A stretch of 64,000 nucleotides of DNA from Saururus chinensis (GCA_035235625.1 CP141140.1:38745351-38809350); one strand, 5' to 3'; counted from the first letter of the stretch, positions 23,314 through 35,506 are shown. The notes: generated from the letters alone by a model not told the origin. A program made the numbers and translations.

Positions 23314-25580
23314 TCATCGAATACACGACATCATCTTCATATCAAGATAGTCGTGTAGCACCAAAGCGACCACCTCCTTATTCTTTTGCTGCTTAGCGTT
23401 CTCTTCCACGTCTATAACTTTACAGATACTCTCTACTAGTTCATCATCAACTGGAGGGGTATCCGATATAGTGGCACTACTATCGCCAGTATTTGAGTCC
23501 ACCATTTCTGGGGGTGGGAGACTTTGCCTGTGGTGGAGGGACGGATGCTAGAGGAACTTCATCCTCTAGATTTGTCTTCTGATCCACACTTTCTATTCAT
23601 TTGGACTTTGCTATCCTCTCTTCAATATAGTTGCTGAGATTTTTTGGCTTCTTTAAGCCCTTCGCGGCCACCTTATTGGATGGCTCCTCAACCTTAGATA
23701 CATGAGTCGGTCAATCAGTGACTATGTACCTCAACTTCTGGGGCACCGGAGGTAGGAGGGGTGCTATAGGGGTAGCATCTAAAGCTTTTTGCATCTTTAT
23801 TGTCATATTTATTTCTTTTGGAGGAACTGCTTCTTTATTTTTAGACTTATTTCAGCTTTCCTCTTCTTTATTTGCTTTCCAGGATTGTTGCTTGACCTCC
23901 TAGGTTTGCTCTGTGACGTCATAGGATTGAACAACTTCGTTTATTTTCTTGAGGAATCTTGTTATTACAGTCCTTTGAACCTTTCGACCCTTCTTCTTCT
24001 TTATTGTGGAGGCAGCTTTCAGCTTCGTTTTCTCTATATATAAGAAGTAAGCAATCATATTAGTACATACACGATATGAAACTCAATCGTGTTTTGGAGA
24101 CACAATGAGTCACCCTCTCTTGTTGACCGAACTACGTAGATATGTACCATCATGTTATTGAGCACATGACCACAACCACATCATTATCTTAACTAACGAC
24201 TGTTTTTGTTTTCGTGTGCTCAATTACATGATTATCCTCATACCAACATGATATTGGAAAATGTCTTGTTTTTCCAATTGTACTCATGCAAAATGAAATC
24301 TTCATCATCAGACTAAGGGATAGGTACTCTTTGCTCTTCAAGAGCAGATTGACGAACAACTTCTCTCAATTTGGAAGCTCTAGTCTTGACCCGAGCTAAC
24401 GGCTCTCCTTCAGTTATTGGCAGAGGGGTTGCGGCATGAGGGACTTCCGGTTGAGGGGGTTCTTATGGATGCTTTTTCTTTGGTTCCTGTGGGGGTTGCA
24501 TATGTTCTATAAGGCCTTTTGCCACCTCCAAATCGTTTTTAACTTGCTAGAGTGCAACTTGAACGCTATTGGTGCTCCAACCCCGCTCCTCTTACAGAAC
24601 TGCCTTCTCCAAAACAATGTCACAAATCCTGGTGATGACATTCACTAGCATGACAAAGGATTTAATGATGTCCTGGTCGAACTGAAAATGCCTTCACGTC
24701 TAGCCATGGTGGGCGTGAATGGGTTTCATGATATAGTACTATGCGATATACACGATATAGTACTATGTCGTCTTACCGATAACACGATAAGTACACTTGC
24801 GCGTTATACATCATGTTTTCGTACTCACGATACACATGATATCTTGTGATTAAGACGGCAAGATACATGTGTGTGATGAAAATATTGTATCATTGTTACT
24901 ATGCTAATTGCAGACATCATGTTATTGATAAGAAGAGATTTACCTGGAGTACAAATGAGGCCCCAACGAGAATTCTGGCAGTATGCTCCTAATGTTTCGA
25001 TGGGCTGATGATATGCCTCGAATCAACATATCATGAACAGCCCTAGCCCAATTGTACCTCCCCACAACTATTAAGTCATCTATGAAATCACACAGAGATG
25101 GGGATGAAAATCTGTAGCTCTATGTGAATAACACTAGGGCCCCCATGTGCACGACAGCCAACCGTGCTATGTCCTCGTTAGAGACAGTCTGTCTCTTGTT
25201 AGACACTTCTTTCAACATGTCTTCAATCAAAATTTTTCTCCAGCCATTTCCCTCAGAAGAACTTCTTGAAGTATTACCCCTTACCTTGGGTAGCCTTCCC
25301 CTCACCACTTTTCAATTTAAATGGGTTCCCTTTCATACTCAAACCAGAGATCAGTGCTACTTCATCCACCATAAGGGGTAGTATTTTGCCTCTATTATTG
25401 AACACCTCTTGTGAGCCATCCTAGCACTCACCAATTAGAACATCCACGAGTAGCCTGGATATAATGATCGACTCGCAATCATATTCTGGGTAGAACCCAA
25501 TCTCCACCAAGATTGCCTTGCATCCCAACCGTGAATCAACAAGGTCTTTTGAAAGTTAGAGTCCAGCGGGGAAACTGTTT
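23314..25580 (-). pseudogene. Element B accessory gene with DUF1985/plant-mobile-domain-like region
   Basis: On the minus strand the first recognisable exon (about 25,330-25,550) encodes LGCKAILVEIGFYPEYDCES, then GKILPLMVDEVALISGLSMK, the DVxLITGLxxxG pattern typical of DUF1985 and plant mobile domains. A frame slip leads to a lysine-rich stretch and LARLAVVHMGALVLF-type helices (25,120-25,308). The next coding piece (about 24,960-25,090) encodes RYNWARAVHDMLIRGI, again family-like. Then come a coiled-coil/charged segment (24,290-24,700) and a lysine- and proline-rich tail (23,500-24,050) ending at 23,314. Stops and frame slips show decay. In Arabidopsis VANDAL MULEs, VANC proteins carry DUF1985 and act as sequence-specific anti-silencing factors, and the gene's place next to the motif arrays fits that role. 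I do not see a Ulp1 domain here. Confidence 0.6.
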
Positions 25581-25674
25581 ACTCCCAGACCTAGTCTCCT
25601 CTCATGGATTCTCTTCTGATGCCTTTACTGTTTCTGCCATTTGCTGTATATTCTAGCTTTATGTCTGCGAAATT

Positions 25675-25676
<2 letters not shown>

Positions 25677-25742
<66 letters not shown>
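25677..25742. repeat. (AT)n microsatellite, about 33 units
   Basis: An uninterrupted AT dinucleotide run. The open frame across it that would give alternating Ile-Tyr is an artefact of the repeat. Confidence 0.97.
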
Positions 25743-25744
<2 letters not shown>

Positions 25745-26579
25745 ACAATGGATTGTGACCATAATCAATAGTCTCATTGATTCACATTATGTAACTAACT
25801 TGCTTATATATGCTAAGTTGATATATCGTGTTATCAAATACATAAGATGACGCCTGCTCAAACACGATAGCACAACACTTGAATGTCATGTTTCGCTTGT
25901 CATGTTATTAATGACACGTTATGTATGCTACACATACACGATAGGATGGCATCTATATCGATTATCATATTTTCGAACACATGATATATTACTTAGTGTT
26001 TACTTGAGAACATGATAAGCTACTACAAAGATATACTTCGTGTGCTCTAAAACACGAAATAGCAAAAATCATGCATACGAATATACAATTTAGAGTTTGA
26101 GAAAGGCCTTACCACGAAATCGATCTAAGCCAGATTAACCCCTCAATCAGCCAGTGATTTTCTCCAAAGTTCACTATTTTACCGGGATTGCATTAGTATA
26201 TTGTCTGATGGAACCTTGCTTCACGATGAAACTTGCTTTGGGGCAAAAAATTTGAAAATCACCTTTCAAAAACAAGAAAATCAGAACTCACAATGGAATT
26301 TTTTTAAAATCTCCTTTAGGAAACAAGAAAAACCTGATTGTGCGGAAAACCGATTGGAGTTTTTCAAAATCATTGATGGGATGAGTCAAAAATTCGAACT
26401 CATGTTGCGTGTATACTTTTCACTACTCCGATTACTGAAATCGACTGTGAGATGGGTTAGAAAACGGAACAAAGACTTCTCACTAAGGAATCGCCTGTCT
26501 GTGAAGTCGTTTCCTTGTGAATGCTACTGTGTGAGGGTTTAACACGATATAAATCCCTAAACCCTGACCAGGGGTATTT

Positions 26580-26740
26580 ATGTCCAAAAATTTTTATATA
26601 TCATGTAAGTCTGGGTTTGATGGCACTTTTTTAGGAAATCTAGGGAATATGAAATATTGTCTTCTTCAACCAGGCAATATGGAAAAAACTCATTTTTTTA
26701 TTTCATTAACCAAAATAAACAAATACAAAATGCCAAAAGA
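26580..26740 (-). repeat. Element B right terminal inverted repeat
   Basis: Inverted copy of 18,890-19,020. It holds TTCTTCAACCAGGCA at 26,662-26,676. One ACACGAT motif lies just inside it at 26,542. Confidence 0.7.
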
Positions 26741-26799
26741 TAAAAACAAGAGAAGATTCCTCCTGGGTCATCCTTCAGAAAATAACTTAAAATAAGTAG

Positions 26800-28293
26800 A
26801 GCAGAAAATTCAACGAGCTTTTGGAAATACCAAAAACACAATAAGGTAATAGAGTTCTTACAAAGAATACATTCAAAGGTGATAAAGCTGCACTACATTT
26901 AAAACATGAAAGTTATCATCAATCAGAACTTCAGGTCATGTTAAATTTTGTATTTTAGAAGCCAGATTGCTATGCTAGAACTTAAGGATTCCCTAACATC
27001 ATAAAGATAAGAATTAGTATGAATTGGGAATTTACTTTTATCCCTGAGGCCCTGCCATTTTGGAGCCCCTCCATACCGGTAGGTGAAACTACCACTTAGT
27101 ACCAACCAGTATTGCTAAAAAGCTACAACCTTAATTATTTACTGCTTTCTCTTCTACAACGTAGACATGCATACAACTTCTACTAATCCTTACTTAATTC
27201 TAGAAAAGTCATTTTAACATCATTTATGAGAAATCTAGGAAGAAAAACAGTTCCATCCCATTTTAAAAACTAAACCAGCCATGCAAACTATCAAACAATG
27301 ACTGATAAAAACTAGAGCCACCTGCTATCATTCTTTAAACAGATGAAGAAGAAGAAGAAAAACAAGAAAAAACCCACTTAAGATATTGTGTGTTTAACTC
27401 TATCCCCCAACACCACCATTAATCCAACAGAAATGAAGAACAACTCTCAACAATCATTAGAAGTTCGGAGGCATATGAAAGAAGAAGACTATACATGGGA
27501 AAAGACCAACATCACCATTTCTAAGATATCGTAATCAAATAATCGAATACCTGAGATGTCCTTGCCTTCTTCATCTTCCTTCTCCCCACTTTCTTTTCAC
27601 TTTACCCAAATGGGGTTTTTACTCCTTTCTCGCTATCTTTCTCTAGTAAATCAATGGTTTTTTACTGTGAGCATTAACCGGAAGCAGCCTATACGTGGGG
27701 AGGGAGAACCGGTTCCTGCCCTCGCCATCCACGTTGCGTTCCCGCCTCCCGCTATCAATCTAAGGCTGGGAAAACCCCACCCGACCCATTTACATGACCC
27801 GAACCCGACCCGCTTAATCCTCTATCATATCAAACCCGACTATAGGTAGGGTCAGAGTTTAGGCTTTTTACCTACTAGGAATAATGTATGTGCAGAAGAA
27901 CTTAAACACTTGTATGTTAAGATAGTTGTAAACTCAACAGAGTTATCTAAAAGATAAATTTTGTAAACAAAAAAATAAACAAATTAAATAAAATTATTTC
28001 AAATTTTCAGAAATTTGTCTAAAAATAATTAAGCCAAGTTATCTAGAAAAAGGTACATAATGTGTAAAAGAGAGAGAAAGTTATGGAGGGTTGAATCTTA
28101 AGCAAACAATGCTAGAAGCATGAGATTTGATTTTAGTAGTGAAACACTATTTCGTATGTTAGAATAGATATTCAAGAATATACTCGAATGCTCCCTGTCA
28201 AAACCCACATTCAACATTTAACATTCATCAAATGAAAATTTAATTCTACCGAGCAAACAAAAAATAAATCAAGAAATTATTATCATGTAGTAC
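26800..28293. other. Noncoding stretch between element B and the kinesin exons
   Basis: I see no gene. A GACCCGAACCCGACCCGC-type block at about 27,760-27,860 resembles the ends of the hAT-like sequences at 44.5-45.5 and 49.1-50.1 kb. The plus-strand open frame at 27,556-27,849 is low-complexity serine/proline and unsupported. The kinesin motor exons that should follow the neck exon at 28,294 are absent here. Confidence 0.45.
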
Positions 28294-28389
28294 CTCTTAA
28301 ATCTTGAACTTCATTGTAAAGTTTCCGACTTTCAGCAAGAACTCTATAATAATTTTCAATTGCTTCTGCCAATTCTTTAAGAAACACTC
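28294..28389 (-). pseudogene. Kinesin-14 (KIN-14) neck exon
   Basis: This 96-bp exon has an AG acceptor and a GTACTA donor. It encodes LKELAEAIENYYRVLAESRK then LYNEVQDLR, with the last codon split so that the next residue would be Gly. This is the neck just before GNIRVYCRIRP, the start of the motor domain in plant minus-end-directed kinesin-14 proteins, which move along microtubules. It is intact as an exon, but the motor exons that should follow to its left are missing: MULE B and unrelated sequence lie there. It is therefore a gene fragment or a truncated gene. A decayed tandem copy follows at 28,658. Confidence 0.8.
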
Positions 28390-28657
28390 CTACACAACTA
28401 AATAAAAGTGAAAAAAAACAATTAGCAGGGATATGCATGCAATTTTATTGCGCAACAATAACTTGTTCATGTGTCCAAGCTTTACGTTTCACTCCTCTAC
28501 CAAATACAATAAATACATGCTGTCAAAATTTTCTTGTAGCCAACACCTCCTCTTTCACGGACCCAGAAACCGCCCTTAGTCCCTGATCAGTCACCTAAGG
28601 TTGAACACCTCACTTCACTACTGCTATACAAAGTCAAAATAGCAATATGGCAAATTT

Positions 28658-28723
28658 TCCGATTCTTAGCAAGAACTATACAATAATTCTCAGCTGCTTA
28701 TGCCAATTCTTTAAGATCGACCC
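28658..28723 (-). pseudogene. Decayed tandem copy of the kinesin-14 neck exon
   Basis: Homologous to 28,294-28,389 but shorter. It encodes LKELA, a stop, AAENYCIVLAKNRK and then loses the LYNEVQDL part. The following intron sequence matches as well: 28,420-28,650 corresponds to 28,760-28,863 plus 35,246-35,366. So a unit of about 330-360 bp was duplicated in tandem and the copy was later split by the Copia element. Confidence 0.75.
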
Positions 28724-28863
28724 CTACACAAATAAATAACAGTGAAGAGAACAATCAGTAGGGTTTTATGCATGCAGTTTATGTGCAACAATAACTTGTT
28801 CATGTGTCCAAGCTTTACGTTTCACTCCTGTACCAAATACAGTAAATACATGCTGCCAAAATT

Positions 28864-29559
28864 TGTTGTGTAGTGGGCGTCATACCCACTTAAACCGGGA
28901 AGATGGTTCTGGTTTGAGAGTTACGTGAATAGGAGGGAATTTTGTGGGCCCAATACTAATTGAAATAGGATAACTACGTGGACTAAGTTAGTTATAAAAC
29001 AAAACCATCTGTTCATTATGTGAACACGACGGAAAAACAGAAAATTGGGCTGGCTTCGTTTTCTCTCCCGTGATGAAAAACAAAAAAGCTTTTGGCTTTT
29101 GTTCTTCTCTCCCATACAAAAAGTGCAGAGAAAAATTGTCTTCTCCTCTCCAACGAGAACAAGTGAAGACTGGAAAATTTTCTCTCCTTTGGTGCGTGGT
29201 GATCAAGCTATATCCCAAGTTAATAATTCCCAGCAAATTAGCAAGAGGAAGGAGGGCTTTCTCTCTTGATTTTCAAGAGAAGGATTCATCATAAGAGGTA
29301 ATTCTAATCCCCAGTTATTATACTTGATATAACAAAGAGGTCATGCAGGGTGATTAGCGCGTCCTTGGGGCTCAGCCCCTAAAGGTTAGTAGTATTAAAT
29401 TTATGCTTTAATTTATATTAATTCAAAGTAATTTTGATTTACTACTGCTTATTTGTGTTTATGTGTATATGCATGTAATTTGATTGAGAGGGACACAAAG
29501 GTGATATTTTTGCACATCCACAAGGCCAGGCTCAACCTCGAAGCTTTCGCTGTGCCACA
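28864..29559 (+). repeat. Copia 5' LTR
   Basis: It starts TGTTGTGTAGTGGGCG and ends GTGCCACA, just before the primer-binding site. It is about 97 percent identical to the 3' LTR. Confidence 0.95.
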
Positions 29560-32500
29560 GTGGTATCGGAGCCCTGGTTCGTGGATTGGGTGCTGAAATT
29601 ACCTTTTTGTCCCTTGTCATCCCTAATAAGGCTAGGGTTAGGGATTACTATATCTCTCTCATAAAGATAGTAATTGAAATTCCGTCTGAATAGGATTTTT
29701 ATTTACTGTCTAAAGTAGGCCTCTACCAAATTTGAGATTATTTGGATTTTGGGAAGCGTGCCAAACGCTGCCATCAAGAATAGGGGTATTTTGGTCAATT
29801 TAGACCAAATTCGCCCGAATTCGAATTAAATTTTTTCAGTATTTTTACTGGGTTCTTTAGGACCCTAATTGGCTGAAATTATCATTGTTTTGGTGAATTT
29901 GGATTATAGATTTATTCTATAAATAGATTTTGCCCTAAAAGAGACTTGTTTTTTGTAAAACTTGATTTCAAGGGCATTATAGGAAATTCACCTTACTGAA
30001 TTCTATTATTGAGGCTAATTTTATATGCTGTTTATAGGTGATTACATGCATAATCTCTTGTGTGAAGTAATTGATGCATGATATAAAGTGCACAATTGTT
30101 GTATGTGATTGATTGTACTTAACTAGCCCAAGGGTAGTTTAGTAACTTCACACAAATCACACTTTTGTTTTCTGGACAGAAGTGTATATTATCTTTATTT
30201 ATAAAGTTCATTCCCTTTCATTGCTTGTTTAGCATAGTAAGCACACATACATTGCTTATTTGTCTAATTGAGTGGATTATTGTTATAAATAACCCTATAT
30301 AAGGGTAAAATATTAATTCACTCTATTTTCACCCACACACACCAAGATTATTCTTGGGAGTGAACTTGCATGCTGGTGAGATTAGATAGAGTCCTACTCC
30401 TTTTATATCCATCTAAATAAGTTAGCAGTATTATTTATTTGCCTATTTATTCCCTTGTTTACCTTTGTAGACAATTTTTGTTTATTCCATGGCGTCCCGT
30501 ATAGTTGCTAGTGAGCTAAGCAAAACTGAAAAGCTCAACTCCACCAACTACCTCACCTGGAAGAGGAGGATCAGACATATTCTTTTCCTAGATAATCTAG
30601 CCCATGTTTTGGACCAGTGTGCAGACCCGCTTACAGATTCCTCTACTCAGACTCAGAAGAGAGCTTATGAAAAGTTTAAGGAGGAAGATGCCAAAGCAAG
30701 GACTACCCTTCTTACATTCATGGAGCCAAAAATTGAAATGCTTTTTGAAAAGCATAAGACTGCCAAGGAAATGATGGAGGCAGTAGCTAGGCGGTGGAGA
30801 GCACACAGAGGCACATATTAGGATGTTGCAAACCCGTTATTAGAACAGTCGCATGAGGGAAGGAGATAATGTGCTTGAGCACATTAATTCCATGTCCATC
30901 ATTGCAAGTGATCTGGAGATCCTTGAGAACCCCATAAATGAGGGGATCCAAGTTTCAACTGTTCTGAATAGCCTCCCTAGGTCTTGGGAGAGTGTGGTTG
31001 TTGCATTAAACATCTCTGATAAGAAACTCACATTTGATGATCTCACTACCAAGCTTGGCTTAGAGCAGGAGAGGAGGAACCATGTGAATGCTCTGAGTGC
31101 ATCTGCCAACCTTGCCCAGCATGGTGGCTCTAAGAAAGGTGGAGGAGGTGGTGGTCAAGGTCAAAGGAAGAAGAACTTCAAGAGAAAGGGCAAGAAACCC
31201 CAAGGTGGTGGAAAGGGCAACAATGACAACAATCCCAAAGGGGCTTGTTTTAAATGTGGCCAGATGGGTCATTTTAAAAACAACTACCCTAATGGGGATC
31301 AGGGAGCTGGAAGCAAGGCAAATCAGAAAGGGAAAGATATCATTTGCATGATCTCAGAAGTTATGATTGCTGACTCCAATGAGAAGAGCTGGTGGCTGGA
31401 TTTTGCAGCCACTAAGCATGTGGCTTTGACTAGGGGTGACAGGATGACTGATCTGTCTCCAGGGCAGCACAAGATCTACATGGGGAACAACACATATTGT
31501 GATGTGACTGCTACAGGCACCTAGAGGATCCCTCTTCCTCAGGGGATGAACTTGGTGCTAACAGATGTCCTCTTTGCCCCTACCATCAGAAGGAATTTTA
31601 TCTCAATTCCCCTCCTCACTAGCAAGGGGTTTGAGACTAGGTTTAAGGGGTCAAAGGCAACAGTTGGCAAGAACAATAAAATTTTATTTACTGCTTCTTT
31701 TGTTGATGGTTTATTTAAGTTAGATGTAGTAGATGACTCTTCAATTAATGCAATAGCTAAGTTTGATTATGTGGTGTGTTTGTCTGATGTTGATTCTTTG
31801 ATGTGGCACTTGAGGCTTTGTCATGTGCATGTTAATAAATTACACAGAATGTCCAACATTGGACTCCTCCCTAAGTTGTCTAGGGATATGCGTGTGTGTG
31901 AAGACTGTTTGGCAGGCAAAATGAGTAGGCAGCCCTTCCCAAAGGGTAAGCGTGCCACAGACCTTTTAGAGGTCGTTCACTCAGACATATGTGGGCCTAT
32001 GAATGTACAAACCCATAGAGGGATGGTGTATTTTATTATATTCATAGATGATTACTCTACGTTTGGTTATATATACCTCCTAAAGCAAAAGTCTGAAGCC
32101 TTTGAGAAATTCAAAGAATTCAAGGCTGAAGTAGATACTCAATTAGGTCGGTTAATTAAAGTCCTAAGAACGGACAGAGGTGGAGAATACACCTCTGATG
32201 AGTTTAAGGACTATTTTACCAACCTAGGAATTATACACCAATACACTCTACCCTATACTCCTCAACAAAATGGAGTTGCTGAAAGGAGAAACAGAACCCT
32301 CTTAGATATGGTTAGATCCATGTTAAACCACTCAGAACTAGGAGTAAATTTTGGGGTGAGGCATTAGACACCACTGTGTATGTGCTTAACCGTGTACCTA
32401 CTAAGGTTGTCAAGAGAACACCTTATGAGTTATGGATAGGCAGATGTCCAGACTTAGGTCATCTTAGAGTGTGGGGGTCTAAGGCACATGTAAAAGTGCC

Positions 32501-34544
32501 TGACCAACATAGAAGCAAACTAGACCCTAAAACAATAAAGTGTAACTTTATAGGGTATAGTAAACACTCTAAGGGGTACAGGTTTGTAGTGCACCATGCT
32601 GATGGGACAGTGGGGGTCATTGAATCTAGGGATGCTTGTTTCCTAGAAGAAGACTTAGACCCTAAAATTCCTAGTAAAAGAGTAGAACTGTTTGAAGTAG
32701 AGAAAGAGCAAAACACTACTACTTCTACAGAGGTGGTTATAGGATCTGACCCTAGGGGAATATCTGAAGTAAGGGAGGTGAGAGATAGAAGACCCTCGAC
32801 CTTGTTGCGGGACTTCTATGCCATGTTAGGAGAAGATGAAGTAACAATAGATGAACCTTTATCTGATGATCCCTTAACCTATGAGCAGGCAATGGATAGT
32901 CCAGATTCCAAGGAATGGCAATCAGCTATTCAAGAGGAAATGGATTCCATTATGAAAAACCAAGTCTGGGAAGTTGTTGACTTGCCCAGTGAAAGAAAGC
33001 CTATTGGCTATAAGTGGATTTTCAAGAAAAAGCTCAAGGCAAATGGGTCTATAGATAAATATAAAGCAAGACTAGTAGCTAAAGGTTTCAACCAAGTCAG
33101 GGGAATTGACTTTAAGGAAACCTATTCACCTGTGACTAGATTTACATCTATTAGGTGTTTGTTGGCTATAGTGGCACAGTTAGATTTAGAGTTGCATCAA
33201 ATGGATGTAAAGACTGCCTTCCTAAATGGTGATTTAGAGGAGGAGATTTACATGGAACAACCTGAGGGTTTTGTTGTTCCTGGAGAGGAACACAAGGTGT
33301 GCAACTCATAAAGTCTTTATATGGCCTTAAACAGTCTCCTAGGCTTTGGTACTTCACTTTTCACAAAGTGATTAGTGAGTATGGGTTTATAGCAAATGAA
33401 TGTGATCATTGTGTCTACTCCTTTAAGGATGAAAGTAGATTTATGTTACTCTCTCTATGTAGATGATATCCTTTTGATGGGAAATGACTTGAGCTTAATA
33501 GTCAGTCTAAAGGAGTACCTCAAGACCCAGTTTGAAATGAAAGACATGGGTGAAGCCTCTTACATACTCGGTATGAAGATTGACAGAGATAGAAAAGCAA
33601 GGCTGCTTAGTATATCTCAAGAATCATACATAGAAAGCGTCTTAAAACGCTTCGGTGTGATTGGTTGGAAAGCAATAGAGTCTCCTATCTATAAGGGTAC
33701 AACTTTATCTAAAAGTCAGGCACCATCCTCTAACGAGGATAGACTCAAAATGGAGTCAGTGCCTTATGCACAGGCTATTGGCAGCTTAATGTATGCCATG
33801 ACCTGTACTCGACCTGATTTGAGCTATGTTGTAGGGCTCTTGAGTAGATATCAGGCAAACCCAGGTATGGCTCACTGGCAAGCAGTGAAGCGAGTTTTTA
33901 GGTACCTCCTGGGAACCAAAGGTATGAAACTCACCTATCAGGCTGAGGAACTGTCATTGGCTGGGTATAGTGATTCAGACTATGCTGGGGACCCAGATGA
34001 CAGGAAATCCACTGCTGGTTATGTCTTCATGTTTGGAGGCGGTGCTATAGCTTGGGCTAGTAAAAAGCAAAAGAGTGCAGCAAAGTCAACCATGGAAGCT
34101 GAATTTTATGCATGCAGTTTAGCAGCTTCAGAAGCAGTGTGGATTAAAGACTTTCTAGCCAGACTTAGGCTAGAGAGCTGGGTTGATTCTCCTGTCCAGA
34201 TATTTTGTGATAATCTGGCTACTGTGTCGACACTTAAAAATGGAGAAATCAGCGCAAGAGGTAAACACATTGAAGTAAATTACTACTTTGTGTTTGACAT
34301 GCTACAAAAAGGAAAGTTGGTAGTAAATCATCTTCCTACTTCTGAGATGTTGGCAGATTCGTTAACTAAGGCTTTAACAACGGATCACTTTGTACGTCAT
34401 GTTCATAGTATAGGACTTCGATAGGGCTAGGGCGCCATCTCCTGTGGAGTTCAGTATGGACATTTTTGCCTACAAGTTAGACTAAGACAGAACTAGGTGC
34501 ACAAGTTGCTGTCTGGTTCGTGGGCACTTCACCCAAGTGGGGGA

Positions 34545-35245
34545 TGTTGTGTAGTGGGCGTCGTACCCACTTAAACCGGGAAGATGGTTCCGGTTTGAGA
34601 GATACGTGAATAGGAGGGAATTTTGTGGGCCCAATACTAATTGAAATAGGATAACTACGTGGACTAAGGTAGTTATAAAACAAAACCATCTGTTCATTAT
34701 GTGAACACGACGGAAAAACAGAAAATTGGGCTGGCTTCGTTTTCTCTCCCGTGACGAAAAACAAAAAAGCTTTTGGCTTTTGTTCTTCTCTCCCATAAAC
34801 AAAGTGCAGTGAAAAATTGTCTTCTCCTCTCCAACAAGAACAAGTGAAGACAGGAAAATTTTCTCTCCTTTGGTGCGTGGTGATCAAGCCATATCCCAAG
34901 TTAATAATTCCCAGCAAATTAGCAAGAAGAAGGAGGGCTTTCTCTCTTGATTTTCAAGAGAAGGATTCATCACAAGAGGTAATTCTAATCCCCGGTTATT
35001 ATACTTGATATAACAAAGAGGTCGTGCAGGGTGATTAGCGCGTCCTTGGGGCTCAGCCCCTAAAGGTTAGTAGTATTAAATTTTTGCTTTAATTTATATT
35101 AATTCAAAGTAATTTTGATTTACTACTACTTATTTGTGTTTATGTGTATATGCATGTAATTTGATTGAGAGGGACACAAAGGTGATATTTTTGCACATCC
35201 ACAAGGCCGGGCTCAACCTCGAAGCTTCCGCTGTGCCACCCAACA
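34545..35245 (+). repeat. Copia 3' LTR
   Basis: It starts TGTTGTGTAGTGGGCG after the purine tract AAGTGGGGGA. Homology to the 5' LTR stops at 35,239, and the last six bases (CCAACA) differ from the 5' copy before the AAATT duplication. Confidence 0.93.
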
Positions 35246-35506
35246 AAATTTTCTTTTAACCCAAACCTCCTATGTCATGGATTGAGAAAAAGCCCTTAGT
35301 TCCTGATCAGTCACGTACGGTCAAACACCTCACCTTACGTACAAAGTCAAAATAGCCATATGGCAGCATGTACCTTCAAGGTATGGAACTAAAACTAGTA
35401 GATTCCTATATATAAGTTCCTTTCTATTCCAAAGGTCAGCCTTCAATTATCAACACGCATTCACCTCTTTAACTGTCTTTGTGGACAAAAGCTAAAAGTT
35501 CCTCAC

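Larger units (their letters stand above)
19697..26548. repeat. Element B dispersed motif ACACGAT
   Basis: Exact copies: ATCGTGT at 19,697, 19,749, 24,086 and 25,825; ACACGAT at 20,838, 21,924, 22,593, 22,751, 24,069, 24,750, 24,782, 25,862, 25,936 and 26,542. The usual context is WACACGATAW. Many more copies differ only at the CpG: ACACAAT/ATTGTGT (for example 19,712, 19,881, 22,653) or ACATGAT/ATCATGT (for example 20,888, 21,825, 22,548, 24,142). All exact copies fall in introns, between the two genes or near the element end, not in recognisable coding domains. Chance would give about one exact copy in this length. Confidence 0.88.
18890..26740 (+). mobile_element. MULE element B with imperfect terminal inverted repeats
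   Basis: The two ends are inverted copies: TGCCTGGTTGAAGAA at 18,936-18,950 is exactly the reverse complement of 26,662-26,676. The match continues imperfectly for at least 100 bp on each side, including CATATTCCCT. Between the ends lie a plus-strand MULE transposase (19.2-22.4 kb) and a minus-strand DUF1985-like gene (23.3-25.6 kb), tail to tail. Fourteen exact copies of ACACGAT (either strand) lie in the noncoding parts. Exact termini and the 9-bp target duplication could not be placed. Stops and a deletion in the transposase core show it is no longer autonomous. Confidence 0.75.
28864..35245 (+). mobile_element. Ty1/copia retrotransposon with both LTRs
   Basis: A nearly full-length element of about 6.4 kb. 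Parts: 5' LTR (28,864-29,559), a primer-binding site TGGTATCGGAGCC at 29,561 resembling the initiator-Met tRNA complement, a long leader, gag (about 30.5-31.3 kb, with a CCHC knuckle), protease (about 31.4 kb), integrase (about 31.8-32.5 kb), reverse transcriptase (about 32.9-33.7 kb, with YVDDILLMG), RNase H (about 33.95-34.4 kb), a purine tract and the 3' LTR. The gag-PR-INT-RT-RH order defines Copia. A 5-bp duplication AAATT flanks it (28,859-28,863 and 35,246-35,250). The LTRs differ at roughly 19 of 700 sites, which suggests an insertion on the order of a million years ago. The coding region has about four breaks, so it is a fossil. Confidence 0.95.

Noticed and set aside
25641-25850. Open frame with a long Ile-Tyr repeat
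   Set aside because: It is a direct translation of the (AT)n microsatellite.
26201-26542. 113-residue plus-strand open frame inside element B
   Set aside because: It runs antisense to the 5' side of the accessory gene, shows no domain, and contains short internal duplications that explain its openness.
27556-27849. Serine/proline-rich open frame
   Set aside because: Low complexity, no domain, and it overlaps a hAT-like ACCCGAC repeat block.
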